Origin: Azolla caroliniana
Lineage: Eukaryota > Polypodiophyta
Reading direction: 5' to 3'
Length of the DNA: 64,000 nt
Assembly (NCBI GenBank): GCA_043228905.1
Contig: JBHGNT010000022.1
Span: 4,030,001-4,094,000 of the forward strand
Shown: positions 44,671-55,765 of the stretch, piece after piece
How the letters are laid out: each line of letters begins with the position of its first letter
How positions within the stretch are numbered: the first letter of the stretch is position 1
Program-made: the position numbers and the translations under genes
The notes under the pieces: model-generated
What the model was told of the DNA's origin: nothing
Seen by the model: only the letters and a program-made list of their open reading frames with translations
Databases searched by the model: none

Positions 44671-45401
44671 AAAATAATTGTATGATTATGGACGATCATT
44701 AGTATCTCATCATTGTTTGAATTCTGATAGTTTTATTTCTCAAAGAATGATAACAAGTTTAGTTTTGCAAAAAAGGTTGTAATTATGTGTAAATCTGTGT
44801 TGTTTCTATCAAAACATGAAGAAATGAAAATTCATTATTACACCTCATAAACATAACTTAATACTTATTGGCAATACTATCACTTTCATTTCTTGTTGCC
44901 ATAAAGTATTGCCATAAAATAATTGTATGATTATGGACGATCATTAGTATCTCATCATTGTTTGAATTCTGATAGTTTTATTTCTCAAAGAATGATAACA
45001 AGTTTAGTTTTGCAAAAAAGGTTGTAATTATGTGTAAATCTGTGTTGTTTCTATCAAAACATGAAGAAATGAAAATTCATTATTACACCTCATAAACATA
45101 ACTTAATACTTATTGGCAATACTATCACTTTCATTTCTTGTTGCCATAAAGTATTGCCATAAAATAATTGTATGATTATGGACGATCATTAGTATCTCAT
45201 CATTGTTTGAATTCTGATAGTTTTATTTCTCAAAGAATGATAACAAGTTTAGTTTTGCAAAAAAGGTTGTAATTATGTGTAAATCTGTGTTGTTTCTATC
45301 AAAACATGAAGAAATGAAAATTCATTATTACACCTCATAAACATAACTTAATACTTATTGGCAATACTATCACTTTCATTTCTTGTTGCCATAAAGTATT
45401 G
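44671..45401. repeat. Tandem array, three copies of 245 bp
   Basis: The unit beginning 'aaaataattgtatgattatg' recurs at 44671, 44916 and 45161 (period 245 bp). The last copy lacks its final bases. The copies look identical. Unrelated in sequence to the 240-bp array 0.85 kb upstream. Confidence 0.95.
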
Positions 45402-46642
45402 ATGTAACCAGCCATTTTTCTCAGGAGCAAATTGTTTGTATGCATGACCCCAAAATACAATCATGAAGAGTTTCTAGAATCTGCGTCAATTGCTCAGGCT
45501 TTATCAATAAAATTACATTGTTTATATGTTGTAATAAAGTAACTTGGTGGATCTTTAAGCAAGTATACAAGCATCTAACACATAAACCAACCAAATATTG
45601 AAGTGCTTTCAACACTCATGTGGTAACAATGACACCAATAATAATGGAACAATGCTTAATTAGCACATGTTTAAAGTAGAGAGGAATGGTTATAAAGGAA
45701 ATGAAGCACTTCACTCTTGATTAATTGAAATCAAAGTGTTGCCCGTGCTTGGAGAGTCGAATGAGCTCTCCACAACTACCTCTTAACAAATAATATAGAA
45801 CAATTACGAATGATAAGATCATGATGTCTCATGTGAATGTGATACTCATGTATTAATGGAGGTGGTTGTAGTGACGAACAATATCAAGCTACATATGATT
45901 TGTAGAAAGATCTAGACAATGATGAAAAGTGTCACAAATTACTACTTTGCATCGGACATGAGGTTGTTACCATTGTAGAATTTAGTCTAGCCTAAAAGTG
46001 ATGCATAATTGTTTGGATATACATCCGCAAAAAGGGAGGGTCCTCAAGCTTTTGTCTCACGTAAAGTTGATGAAGGGACCAAGGACAGTAATCATGCCAT
46101 GCACATGGTTATACTCATACTCATGAAAACAATATACTCTCTTGGAAATATTGTTATAAACCAAGGTTTCAAAGGAATCACATCAATGTAGGTTGATTCC
46201 TATGTGTTTGTTAATATATGAATGTATATTGGGGCTATGTAGGAAAGCACCTTTCTGACTTCATGAGAATCCATGTCGTAGCATGACAAAATAACGAAGA
46301 ACTTGAAAATAATAAATATTCTATCTATCACATTCCATTTCACTATCGCCTTAGTGGTTGGTTTGTAACATCGAACCCATAAAATTGAGGGAAGTGAAGC
46401 TTGATCCTTGCCATGGTTTCCCATGGATATTAAAATAGATCTCTCTTCTCTTCTCTCTCTCTCTCTCTCTCTAGATAATGAGGGGATGCTGCCCAACCCA
46501 AAAAATCTGTATTGTTAGGATCATGTTAATTGATTATATATAAAACATTTGTTTGTATTATGAGTCATGACATTGCCCATGATATATGAGGCACGATCGA
46601 TCGATTGTTTCTCGGGGACTCATTCTGTCCCCATCGTCTGTG

Positions 46643-46696
<54 letters not shown>

Positions 46697-46892
46697 TTTG
46701 TGGACATGCTTTTAAAGGAGCCGGAGTTGGAGTCGAGCAATTTTGCGGGACCCTGTTGTTGCTCACCACATTTTCAAGACATCACCTAGTTTCTCTGGCT
46801 GGACCACGAGCAACATATTTTGTGTGCATGCATGCGTGTGTAGGACCCTTTTTCCGCGTGTGCATATCACACCTCTTGCGTGCGGTTGGCAC

Positions 46893-46932
<40 letters not shown>

Positions 46933-46990
46933 TTCTCTTTTCTTTTATATTCGGGTTAATATACGGAGCCGCGAATGCGTATGCGAATGC
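45402..46990. other. Spacer with microsatellites upstream of the ELMO gene
   Basis: No coding frame supported. It holds (CT)n at about 46455-46472, (TA)n followed by (GA)n at 46645-46691, and (CT)n at about 46892-46928. The last may lie in the promoter or 5' UTR, where CT-rich tracts are common in plants. Confidence 0.5.
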
Positions 46991-47230
46991 TCTCTAAAGT
47001 AAAGTCTTTGTGTTTTCTGTTTGTTATTCCTTCCCCCCCCCCCCCCCCAAATGTTTTTTTTCGTACATTCATTTCTTCTTCTTCTTCTTATCTCTCTTTG
47101 CCTTTTGCGTTTTGCTTTTTGCCTTTTGCTTTTCATTCCTTTTCCTCTCAGCCCGTTCCATTGCCCCCCCCCCCCCCCCACCTTCTCTCTTCTGTCTGTC
47201 TGTCTCTTTTTGATGGGCTTTCTTTGTAGT
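46991..47230 (+). other. Candidate 5' UTR intron of the ELMO gene
   Basis: A possible donor AAA|GTAAAG lies near 46999. TTTCTTTGTAG at 47220-47230 is a good acceptor 29 bp before the start codon. The interval includes two poly-C runs (47033-47048, 47165-47179) and is pyrimidine-rich. Supported only by splice-site appearance. Confidence 0.4.
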
Positions 47231-47252
47231 TACTCCTGTTTGATCTCCGATA

Positions 47253-47288
47253 ATGAGCCATGGATGGTCTTCGGAAGAGCCCCCCTAA
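47253..47288 (+). promoter_or_regulatory. Short upstream ORF overlapping the ELMO start
   Basis: ATG at 47253, seven bases before the ELMO ATG, opens 11 codons in another frame and stops at TAA 47286-47288. Its context (gataATGa) is weaker than that of the main start, so leaky scanning would be needed for translation of ELMO. It is within the exon only if the acceptor at 47230 is correct. Confidence 0.4.
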
Positions 47289-48407
47289 TGGGGGAGAAGA
47301 TGCCTCTGATCATCAGATGATCAACAACCCTTTGACAGAGCCTCTCCTAAGCCCTAATCCTATCGAAGATGTAAGTCCTCCTTTTGTTTCCCTCTCTGTC
47401 TCTGTCTCTGTCTCTCTTTCAATTATCTCCTTTATTCTTTTTGAAGCAGAATGTTTGTTTTCTTTCCCAAATCACTCTTCCTGTTTTTTTTATTTTCCCT
47501 TTTTCTTTCTTCGTAAACCTAAATTCACAGAAATCAGTCTTTTATTCTTTTCTAAAATCATTATGCTTGAAGACGTGATTATTTCTTCTTTTTAATCATT
47601 CATTTTGAAGAAGCGTGTATTTTCTTTTTAATCCGACTTCTTGCAATGGGTGTATGTTTTTTGTTAAACTTAATTCATACAAGCCATCCTCATTTAATCA
47701 TCCTTCTTGATGTGGGTGCTTGTATTTTTATACTAATTCATTCTCATTAAATAGAAAACCATGATAAAAAGCACTCTCTTTTCTGTGATTGGTGGTGCAT
47801 AATTCCCCTCCTTGAATGTGGATCTATGTTTGTAAGCTAACTCACCCTCATTCTACTCAAAAGAATGAGCAAAGAATGTGGATTGTGCATAAAAACCCTT
47901 CCTTGAAGTAGCCCAATGGTTTGCAACTTAATTCACTGTTATTGCACATAAAGCATGATGATTGGCTACTGAATTGTGCATAAGGCGTCTTCTTGAAATG
48001 CATCTATGTTTTAAACCTAATTCATTCTCATTACAGAGAAATATCTGACAAAAAGCACTTGTCCTGATACCTTAATTGTACATAAAGGCTCTTTTGAAAC
48101 AATTGTTTGCAGTGGATATCTGATATAATAAAATGATAGGAAATGCAGTTATCTGATCTACTAAATGGTAGCACTTTTGTATGCACCTAAAAACAAAATG
48201 TGGTTATCTGATATACTAAATGATAGTTTTTTTGGTATATATATATATATATATATAAACCTTAAACGATCTAGTAGCTTTCATTTCACTGTTCTAAATG
48301 GTTATCTGATCTCATTAAACCATAACACAGTTCTGATTTAGGATATAATGTAAATTTCAGTGGCCGTTTTATATATTAAAATGGTAGCACTTGTGTGTAT
48401 GAATATA

Positions 48408-48442
<35 letters not shown>

Positions 48443-51400
48443 ATATTTATATCTGTATATACACGTGTGTTTGTAAATATATGTCTATATGTATCTTATC
48501 TATGAAAATGCTAGCAGTTTTGCGCGTGTATACACACATATATTACTCTAACCTGATTTATGATCTTTATTCCAGAATGATGAATGTGAATATGTAGAAA
48601 ACCATAAGTTTCCCACATCTGGGTGGCCGTTGGTCTCTTTCCATCAGTTCTTATTAAAATGGGCAAAATGGTTTGGTATGTATTTTCCATATGTATACTT
48701 CAGTAGATTTCCATAAACTTAATCATGACCAATCCAGTGTGGATGCCCTGAATGTTTCTTCTGCTTGGTTTTGGTTGATGTAGCTGGCGTTATTACAAGG
48801 TCATTGTCGTGGCTAGCCAACATAATATTGTGCGGTCGTACTCATAAAAGAGGATATGAATTGGATCTCACGCCACTTCAAGTATTTTACTTTTTTCCAT
48901 ATACTTTGGTTTTCTATGTTGTATATACTGCATATATATAAATATGTATATATCTACATATTATACACATATATATACATACGTATATGTTTGTGTGTGC
49001 GTGTGCGCATGTATATGTGTATATAGACATACATGTGTGCGTGTGTGCGTGCGTGCTTGTATATACATACATATTATAGATACATATAGTAATTTAGCAT
49101 GACTGACAAACAGTTCACAATATGCATCTTTTCAGAGAACATCCTTTGGGCATTGCGGAAATGACCCATGAAATCCAACAAAATTAAATTTCAAATAATC
49201 AATCTAATAAAGAAGGACTTTGTTGGGGATAAGCCTTGGCCTTAGTTTGAAACTCACTGAAATAGATGAGTTAAATACAGTCAATGAAGCTATAAAAGAA
49301 TCCACCAAATGCTAGCTTTGTGCATGCTGTGTTAAATAAACTAAAATAACAAATATTAGATATAAAAGCAAGAAAATAAAACATCTGTGTTTATTGGAGT
49401 CCATACTATGCTTTTGGGAAGATTGCAGGAGATATGGTATAATCTGATTGTCTTCAATTATAGTAATGATTATATGGATGAGTCACATTATATTACAATT
49501 TCATGTCCTTTTCTAGGAAAACATCTACTCAGTGGAGCTATGGTACTGATGGATAAATAGAAATAGAAAGAGGCATAACTTTGATGGATGGAACCCATGA
49601 ATATTGATACAATACTGTTCAAAGCCTATTCAAGTTTACAAATATTTTTTAGAACCTCATTAGATTAACGAAGCTACTTGGAGATAAAATTGGTTACATG
49701 TCATTAAGAACTAACTAATAACAGATTTTGTTTTTTACCTCTTAACCTTTTCATTTAGGATTTTTTTCTTTTAAACTTTCAACTTTTCGGATGCAGGAGG
49801 AACGAATTCTTCGGCTTCTCCTCCGGTTGGATGTCAGTTTTGACGCAACAAATACACAACATCAAGTGAGCAAGATTTTGTTGTGATATATCTTTCCAAT
49901 GTGTATTATTGAAGATCAACTGTTGGTTTCTTTATTCATTTTCCTATTTTTATTATCGAATGCTCAGATTTTAGATTGATTCACCAACAGTGAAAACACT
50001 GATTATATTTTTGCATCAGGAAGCATTAAAGGCATTGTGGTATTTGTGTTTTCCTGATGTTGATCTACATGGACTTGTATCTGAACAATGGAAACAAATG
50101 GGGTGGCAAGGGAATGACCCATCAACCGATTTCAGGTTCTTGGAGAACCATCTGTATATTTATATCACCATGTTATTATTATCTCTGGAAAAATTCAAAT
50201 GCTGAGTGTTTCCGTTCAATTTTGGCAGGGGTGGAGGATTTACTTCCCTGGAAAATTTACTTTTCTTTGCAAAGAGATATCCGGTATGTATGTTTGTGTG
50301 TGTATATATTCAAATTCCATGCTGAAATTCTTCATAACAATGTTAAGTATTATCCTGTCTTTGACATATATTAGAACCCCACTTTCCCTAGAAGACACCT
50401 GAAAATGCTGTCCCATTCGAATGCATCCACACATTTAATTTATATATACATACCAATACACTTATAACACACACACACAACATATTCATGTGCATGTATG
50501 AATGCATGCATACATTTGTATGAAATATATATACATACAAATACACTTGTAACACACACAGACGATGTATTTATAGGTAATACATAAATATTCACATGAA
50601 AAAGCCATAATATGTATACATATACATCTACATCAACATGTGCATTTCATATACATATTTATATGTTGTTTTATATTACGGGTGGGAAACCTCAATTTGA
50701 GATGAATAGATGGATAGCAAATCATACATAAACGTATAATATCCTTTCACATACATGCTTTTCATTAAATTTTGTTTATGTTTTTTGCAGAAAACATTTC
50801 AGCATCTACTGTGCAAGAAAGGAGATAGAAGGGCAGCATGGGAATATCCATTTGCTGCAGCTGGTGTAAACATCACATTCATGCTTACCAAAATGCTGGA
50901 TCTTCGTTCTGGTAAGAATAATCCAAATTTCAAGAAAAATCTAATCATATATATCTTAGATTATGCGAGAACTACATTTTTTTCCTATGTCTTACTGGAT
51001 GTCAAAAACTATTTATATAAATACAGCTAAACTGAATTCGTCATGTGGAATGTGTTTCCGGAGAATTCTAGCTGGTATCAATTCCTTATCTTTACATGCT
51101 TAATCCCTCCATTTGCTATGCATTTCTCTTGTCTATGTTGTCATGGCTTTATATGCATATATCTCTACTTTTTTGTAGCAGAGGACGAAACCGCTTTTGA
51201 TGTACTCTACTGTGTGGCATTCAAACTCATGGATACACTGTGGTTGGCCATGCATGCCTCCTACATGGAATTCAATGCAAGTCTTTTCTATCTTGATTCT
51301 TTTAGTTTTTTTCTATGAATATTATGTTCTTAGGTCATGAGTTTGAGTCCCTTCAATCGTAATTGCGAGAGACATTAAATATTTCTTTCGAGTTTCTGGG

Positions 51401-51921
51401 TCAAAGGGCACTCACTATATGAGATGACGATAGTTAATGGGTTAATTGAACATCAAATGTCATATATGTAATGATGGTGGTTAATGGGTTGATCAAACAT
51501 TGACTGGCGTATATGACATGATGATAGTTAATGGATGATAAAGTAAACATCGAATGTCATATATTACGTATTGATGGTTTGATTGAACATCTATTGGCAT
51601 ATAAGACACGATGATAGTTAATGTGTTTAAACATCGAGTGTCATATATTTATGTATTGATGGTTTGATCAAACATCTATTGGCATATAAGACACGGTGAT
51701 AGTTAATGTGTTTGGTAACACATTGAATGTCATATATTTACATTATAGTTAATGGATTGATAAAACATTGAACTTTCCATATATTTGCATCATGATAGTT
51801 AATTGGTTGATTACATGTACAGGCAGTTATGGAAGCGACACGTAATCAATTGGAACGAGAATTAATGATGGAATCCGTCACTCGAATTGAAGAGATGCCA
51901 TCATATTCTTTACTCTCTTAA
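47260..51921 (+). CDS. ELMO domain-containing protein (nine coding exons)
   Basis: Exons 47260-47370, 48576-48675, 48784-48881, 49797-49865, 50020-50135, 50229-50283, 50791-50911, 51179-51276 and 51823-51921: 867 nt, 288 residues, frame kept throughout. Residues 1-60 are a variable N-terminus. The ELMO domain covers about 95-265 and carries the ELMOD GAP signature W-x3-G-W-Q-x3-P-x-T-D-F-R-G-x-G-x3-L-x2-L at 150-172 with the invariant Arg at 165. Animal ELMODs are GAPs for Arf-family GTPases. Plant ELMODs affect pollen aperture formation in Arabidopsis (family knowledge). Length fits plant members. The protein is soluble, with no signal peptide. Start ATG context is gccATGG. Intron 8 uses a GC donor (AAT|GCAAGT). 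Exon 8 has a TAGCAG tandem acceptor that adds or drops one Ala. All key residues look intact, so this is a functional gene. Confidence 0.93.
48408..48442. repeat. (AAAT)n microsatellite in ELMO intron 1
   Basis: About nine uninterrupted AAAT/AATA units. A (TA)n tract lies nearby at about 48237-48257. Confidence 0.9.
51426..51810. repeat. Degenerate minisatellite in ELMO intron 8
   Basis: Six or more diverged units of about 50-60 bp built on 'catatatgacatgatgatagttaatg' and 'gttgatcaaacatt' phrases, e.g. near 51470, 51520, 51590, 51650 and 51700. The last unit runs up to the splice acceptor at 51822. Confidence 0.75.
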
Positions 51922-53270
51922 CCGAACTTTAAACATTTGACTAACCATGTCACACATGCACATTATTGCCACTTGGGTTCCTCTCACTGTATATGTATCT
52001 TTGTTTCATTATTTATATTTTTCAATAACTCGGGGCCCCTGCGGGGTTGGATAATATGTGTTCATGATGGAGGCACCACATTCGTCCCCACACATTTTCT
52101 TACAACAATGTATATCATCATTATTTCATGTACTCTTTAGCTTTTCACTGTGCTCCATTGCAAGTTCTCTTCGTGAGTTTTGATGCATCTCAATATATGT
52201 GTATGTGTAGATGTCATGAAACTAATCATCAACAATTATTAAGTGAGATCTCAAATGATTTTTGTTATGTTATATAATCTTGAGACAGGTACTCATTTTC
52301 GTCCAATCCAAAGTTATGCCAACTCTCCGTTTTCATCTTGTTTTAAAGGCATTGTAATAATAGATTGCATTTAATTTATTTGCAATAGGGTGCCACATTA
52401 ATGGATGGTGACACGGTTTATAAGTGTCCTAGTTTCTATTTTATGGGAATGGTACATTTCAGCTTGGAGTATTGAGAAACATATTTTGCTATCAACATAG
52501 AGTTTGTTCAAGAAATTGCCATGTTTTTAATTGCGTTGTGGTTGTTGACTAAAGAGATTATGGCTTTTCTTTCAAAAATGATTGCCATTTGTGTAGGCTT
52601 CATTATATTACAATATATTTTGTCGGTTTTTTGGGTTCAAACAAAGTAGGTACATTACTAATGTTTTTCTTGATCGTGTATTCAAGTCTTCATAATGCGA
52701 CTCAAAGAATTTTGGTCTCCATGAAATCAATATACCATTCAATTGTTGTGCATAATCAAGAATAAGTAATCCAAAACATAGCTTTTGCATGACAAACAAG
52801 CGAGCAATACCATAGAGGGGCTTGGTTCGTTCCCCATAGTCAATATACATTTAGGTAGTGCAATGCCATTTGATAGCTTGTCAAAATCAACGATTTCGTA
52901 CATTTTTACTTTAATGGATAATGATTAGCCTATTGTTGGTAGGCTTACAAACTTGAAACCACGATGGTTCTCATCTTTGATAATTAATGAAACAAATTGC
53001 TTTTGGTAATTGAACCATATTAAAAATATGATAGTACAATTTTTTGCTAAAAAACCAGTGCTATTTTAGTACATTGTAGCATGCTTTCACCTCCATCCAT
53101 TTAAGTTTAAATTCTGGGATCATTTAAGAATGCAAATGTTTTGTTTTAAACATCAAGGATTTTTTCTAGTACATGTGGTTTAGAAGTTAAATCTTTAGAA
53201 GTAACCGGAGTTTCAGTTCTAAGTTCTAACTATATTATTGCCAAAACCAAGAAGTTCTTTTAGACTACTT
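51922..53270. other. ELMO 3' UTR and AT-rich spacer
   Basis: 3' UTR of unknown length, then AT-rich DNA. A minus-strand frame of 80 codons (52850-52608) is unsupported. I see no clear TE motif. Confidence 0.4.
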
Positions 53271-53287
53271 ACATGGAAAACTAGATG

Positions 53288-53504
53288 GTGTTGGGCTTAA
53301 AGTCCCACTATGCCCATATTGTATCTCTAGAGTGAACACTCAGTAACCCAACTATATAAGTGGGTAACTGACTCTTGTAATAGAAGTTTGAGGGTTAATG
53401 TAAAGTTAGTATCTCTTTGAGCCAAAATCATGTCTAGCAAGAAGGTAGAGCGATTAGATTCTAGGTAGGTTCCCTGTCGACTGTACGAACGATTAAAACA
53501 CATA

Positions 53505-53539
<35 letters not shown>

Positions 53540-53560
53540 TGCTCAGTGAGAAAGAAGTTG
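53288..53560. repeat. LTR-like sequence with (CA)n
   Basis: Starts 'tgttgggcttaaagtccca' and contains 'ctatataagtgggtaact', like an LTR U3/TATA region, and ends in a (CA)n run (53501-53537). No partner copy is in the window, so the assignment is tentative. Confidence 0.3.
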
Positions 53561-53582
53561 GTAAAAAGGCTTATTATGCACA

Positions 53583-53714
53583 CCAACTCGATACAATGTA
53601 TCGAGTTGGTGGTAAAAAAAAGTAGTATTATGTACACCAACTCGATACATTGTATCGAGTTGGCATGCATACTAAGTCATTTTACTACCAACTCGATACA
53701 TTGTATGGAGTTAA
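53583..53714. repeat. Three 27-bp palindromes
   Basis: 'ccaactcgatac-a(a/t)t-gtatcgagttgg' occurs at 53583-53609 and 53637-53663 as perfect 12-bp inverted repeats with a 3-nt centre, and imperfectly at 53688-53714. They are spaced about 52-54 bp apart and each is next to a 'tatgcaca/tgtgcata' phrase. Confidence 0.9.
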
Positions 53715-53828
53715 TGTGCATAATATGTCCTTATGTGGAGTTTTAGGCCATTTAGATCCTTTTTGTCAGTAAAATGGGGTCCAAATCTAGATTTTTATTC
53801 AAATATTGGACAATATGGTCATTTAGAT

Positions 53829-54295
53829 ATGTTAGGAATATGTCCCTCTTGTGGGAGGAATTGACTGTTCAAGCCAACAATTGAAGACAATCGACTGGTT
53901 GGACTGAGAGCCGACAACTGATGAGAGTCGACTAGGGAGTCAACAGTAGATGATCCAAGTCAAAGATAAGATCGACTAGTCGGGCCAACTAGATGGTCTA
54001 CAACAAGGCTGACTAGTCGGGCCGACTAGACAATCGACATAGGAGTCGGCTAGTCGAATCAACTAGTCGACCAATCGGCTGATTAATTGTTACTGTTATT
54101 ACTATCATAATAGGAATAACAGTAGTAGTGGCTATATTTGTAAATAACCCATACAGTGTATAAGTATAAATACACCTAGGGCAAAACTTCAGGGTGAAGA
54201 ACAGAAAGTGCAGAACATAACTAAGTGGTGTGGAGAAAGAGAGTGTGAAAGAGAAGAGCGATGGCCGAGTTTAGAGAACTTGCCAAGAACCCTAA
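53829..54295 (+). repeat. Copia-type LTR, 3'-truncated
   Basis: Starts TGTTAGGAATATGTCCC and includes 'cccatacagtgtataagt' and 'tataaatacacctagggc'. Related to 5965-6556. Its U3 is rich in 'gactagtcg/cgactagtc' phrases (53936-54085). It is truncated where Copia-3's LTR begins. Confidence 0.65.
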
Positions 54296-54783
54296 GTGGT
54301 TATTGTGTGGATTAGCGCTCGACAACAACCGAGTCTTAAACTCAATGGAAGAACAAAACAGAAATGGAGATTAATACACTTACACAGACAACAGAGAGGA
54401 CACAAGATGTTTACGTGGAAAACCCTAAATGGGAAAAACCACGGGAGCCCACAAACTCCAAATATCACTATGAGAAGAAGGGTACAAGGAGAGACTCAGA
54501 GGCAATGACCTCGAGCTCTATACCTTCGCCAACTGGCGGTTACAACAGAAAGGCTTTCTGTATCTCTCTCTCTCTCTCTCTCTCTCTGCAACCTCTGTAC
54601 AACAATATATCGATACACACATAAAGTGATTGCCTTAAGTCATATTTAGACTTATATGACTTTAGGACTATTTACAAATGTGGCCATGACAAGCACACTA
54701 GAAATATATTTACAGATATGTTCCTGGATCCGGTTCACACCGGATCCAACCAAATACCTTCCGGAGGGACCGAATTCCCAACA
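54296..54783 (-). repeat. 3' LTR of Copia-3
   Basis: Minus strand start TGTTGGGAATTCGGTCCCTCC at 54783, after polypurine GAAGGGAGAGTT. It has the family blocks 'gtaaccgccagttggcgaag' and the 'gggttttccacgtaaa' end region. The outer end is cut near 54296. Confidence 0.78.
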
Positions 54784-55440
54784 AACTCTCCCTTCACTCC
54801 TGCATGGGATGTCTTGTCAATCCTCTTTGTCTTCTGCACACATCCAACTTGTCGGTTAACAACACCTTCGGCAACATGTCCGACCCGTTCTCCTTTGTAT
54901 GGATCTTCGTCAACAAGAACTCTTTTATCTTCTACCTTCTCTCGAAGCCAGTGATATCTCCTCTGGATGTACTTCGTCTGAGAGTGGTAGGTTGCATTCT
55001 TCGTGAGGTGGATGACACTTTCACTGTCGTAGTAGAGCCGAAATTCCTCCTGCCGGATCCCAACCTCTTCGATGAAGTCCTTCATCCAGATCGCCTCTTT
55101 GCCAACTTCTACAACCGCCATGTACTCTGCATCCGTTGTCGATAGTGCAATGGAATTCTGCAACCTCGATTTCCATGATATGGCTCCCCTTGCATATGTC
55201 ATTACATATCTAGAAGTTGACAGGCTGGTGTCCACATCAAATGACATATCCGAACCCGTGAATCTTTCAAGTTGGGGTTTTCCAGAGTCGAATCAGAGGC
55301 ACATACTCAAGGTGCCTTTCAAGTACCGGAGTATCCACTTGACCACGGTCCAATGCTATCTTCTCGGATTGCTCATTGTTGAGATACAAGCTCAACATTG
55401 GGTGCGTAATCTGGGTGCACAACGAGAGGCCATAGTGGTG
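54784..55440 (-). pseudogene. Copia-3 RNase H remnant
   Basis: The minus-strand frame 55247-54784 reads the Copia RNase H tail: SRYVMTYARGAISW, TTDAEYMAVVE, DFIEEVGIRQEE and HSQTKYIQRRYHW. Homologous to Copia-1 and Copia-2. RT and everything upstream are missing. The join to Copia-5's LTR is between 55385 and 55470. Confidence 0.82.
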
Positions 55441-55471
55441 TGTAAACCGAGAGGCCGTTGGACAGATATTC

Positions 55472-55765
55472 TGCAGAGGAATATATTTTGGGAGTTAGTG
55501 TAGAGGCTCATTGATGAGCATTGAAGTACATGTCAGTACTTCAATCAGTCAGTATGAACTTGTATAAAAGTGCTCTCTGAGCACATCTTATGTACAAAGT
55601 TTTAGAGTATTGTTTTGGAATAGAGTTTTTTGTGTTCTGCTCTCTCTGTCTCTCATGTGTACGCTGTGTTGATTAAGCTCTCCATTAAACCTTCTTCATC
55701 CTCTTTGTCTTTTGTCTGTTGTTACCTGATTGTGTCTGTTAAGCTTTTGCACATATTCTCTTACA
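55472..55765 (+). repeat. 5' LTR of Copia-5
   Basis: Start near TGCAGAGGAATATATTTTGG; TATA-like 'ttgtataaaagtgctc' at about 55560; ends TTACA directly before a primer site TGGTATTAGAGTGCG (55766-55780). The left boundary is inferred from the terminal TG. Confidence 0.65.

Noticed and set aside
46945-47595. Plus- and minus-strand frames around the poly-C and CT tracts
   Set aside because: They arise from homopolymer and CT-rich sequence in the 5' region and intron 1 of the ELMO gene.
50755-51030. 91-codon frame as a separate small protein
   Set aside because: It is exon 7 of the ELMO gene read through into its intron.
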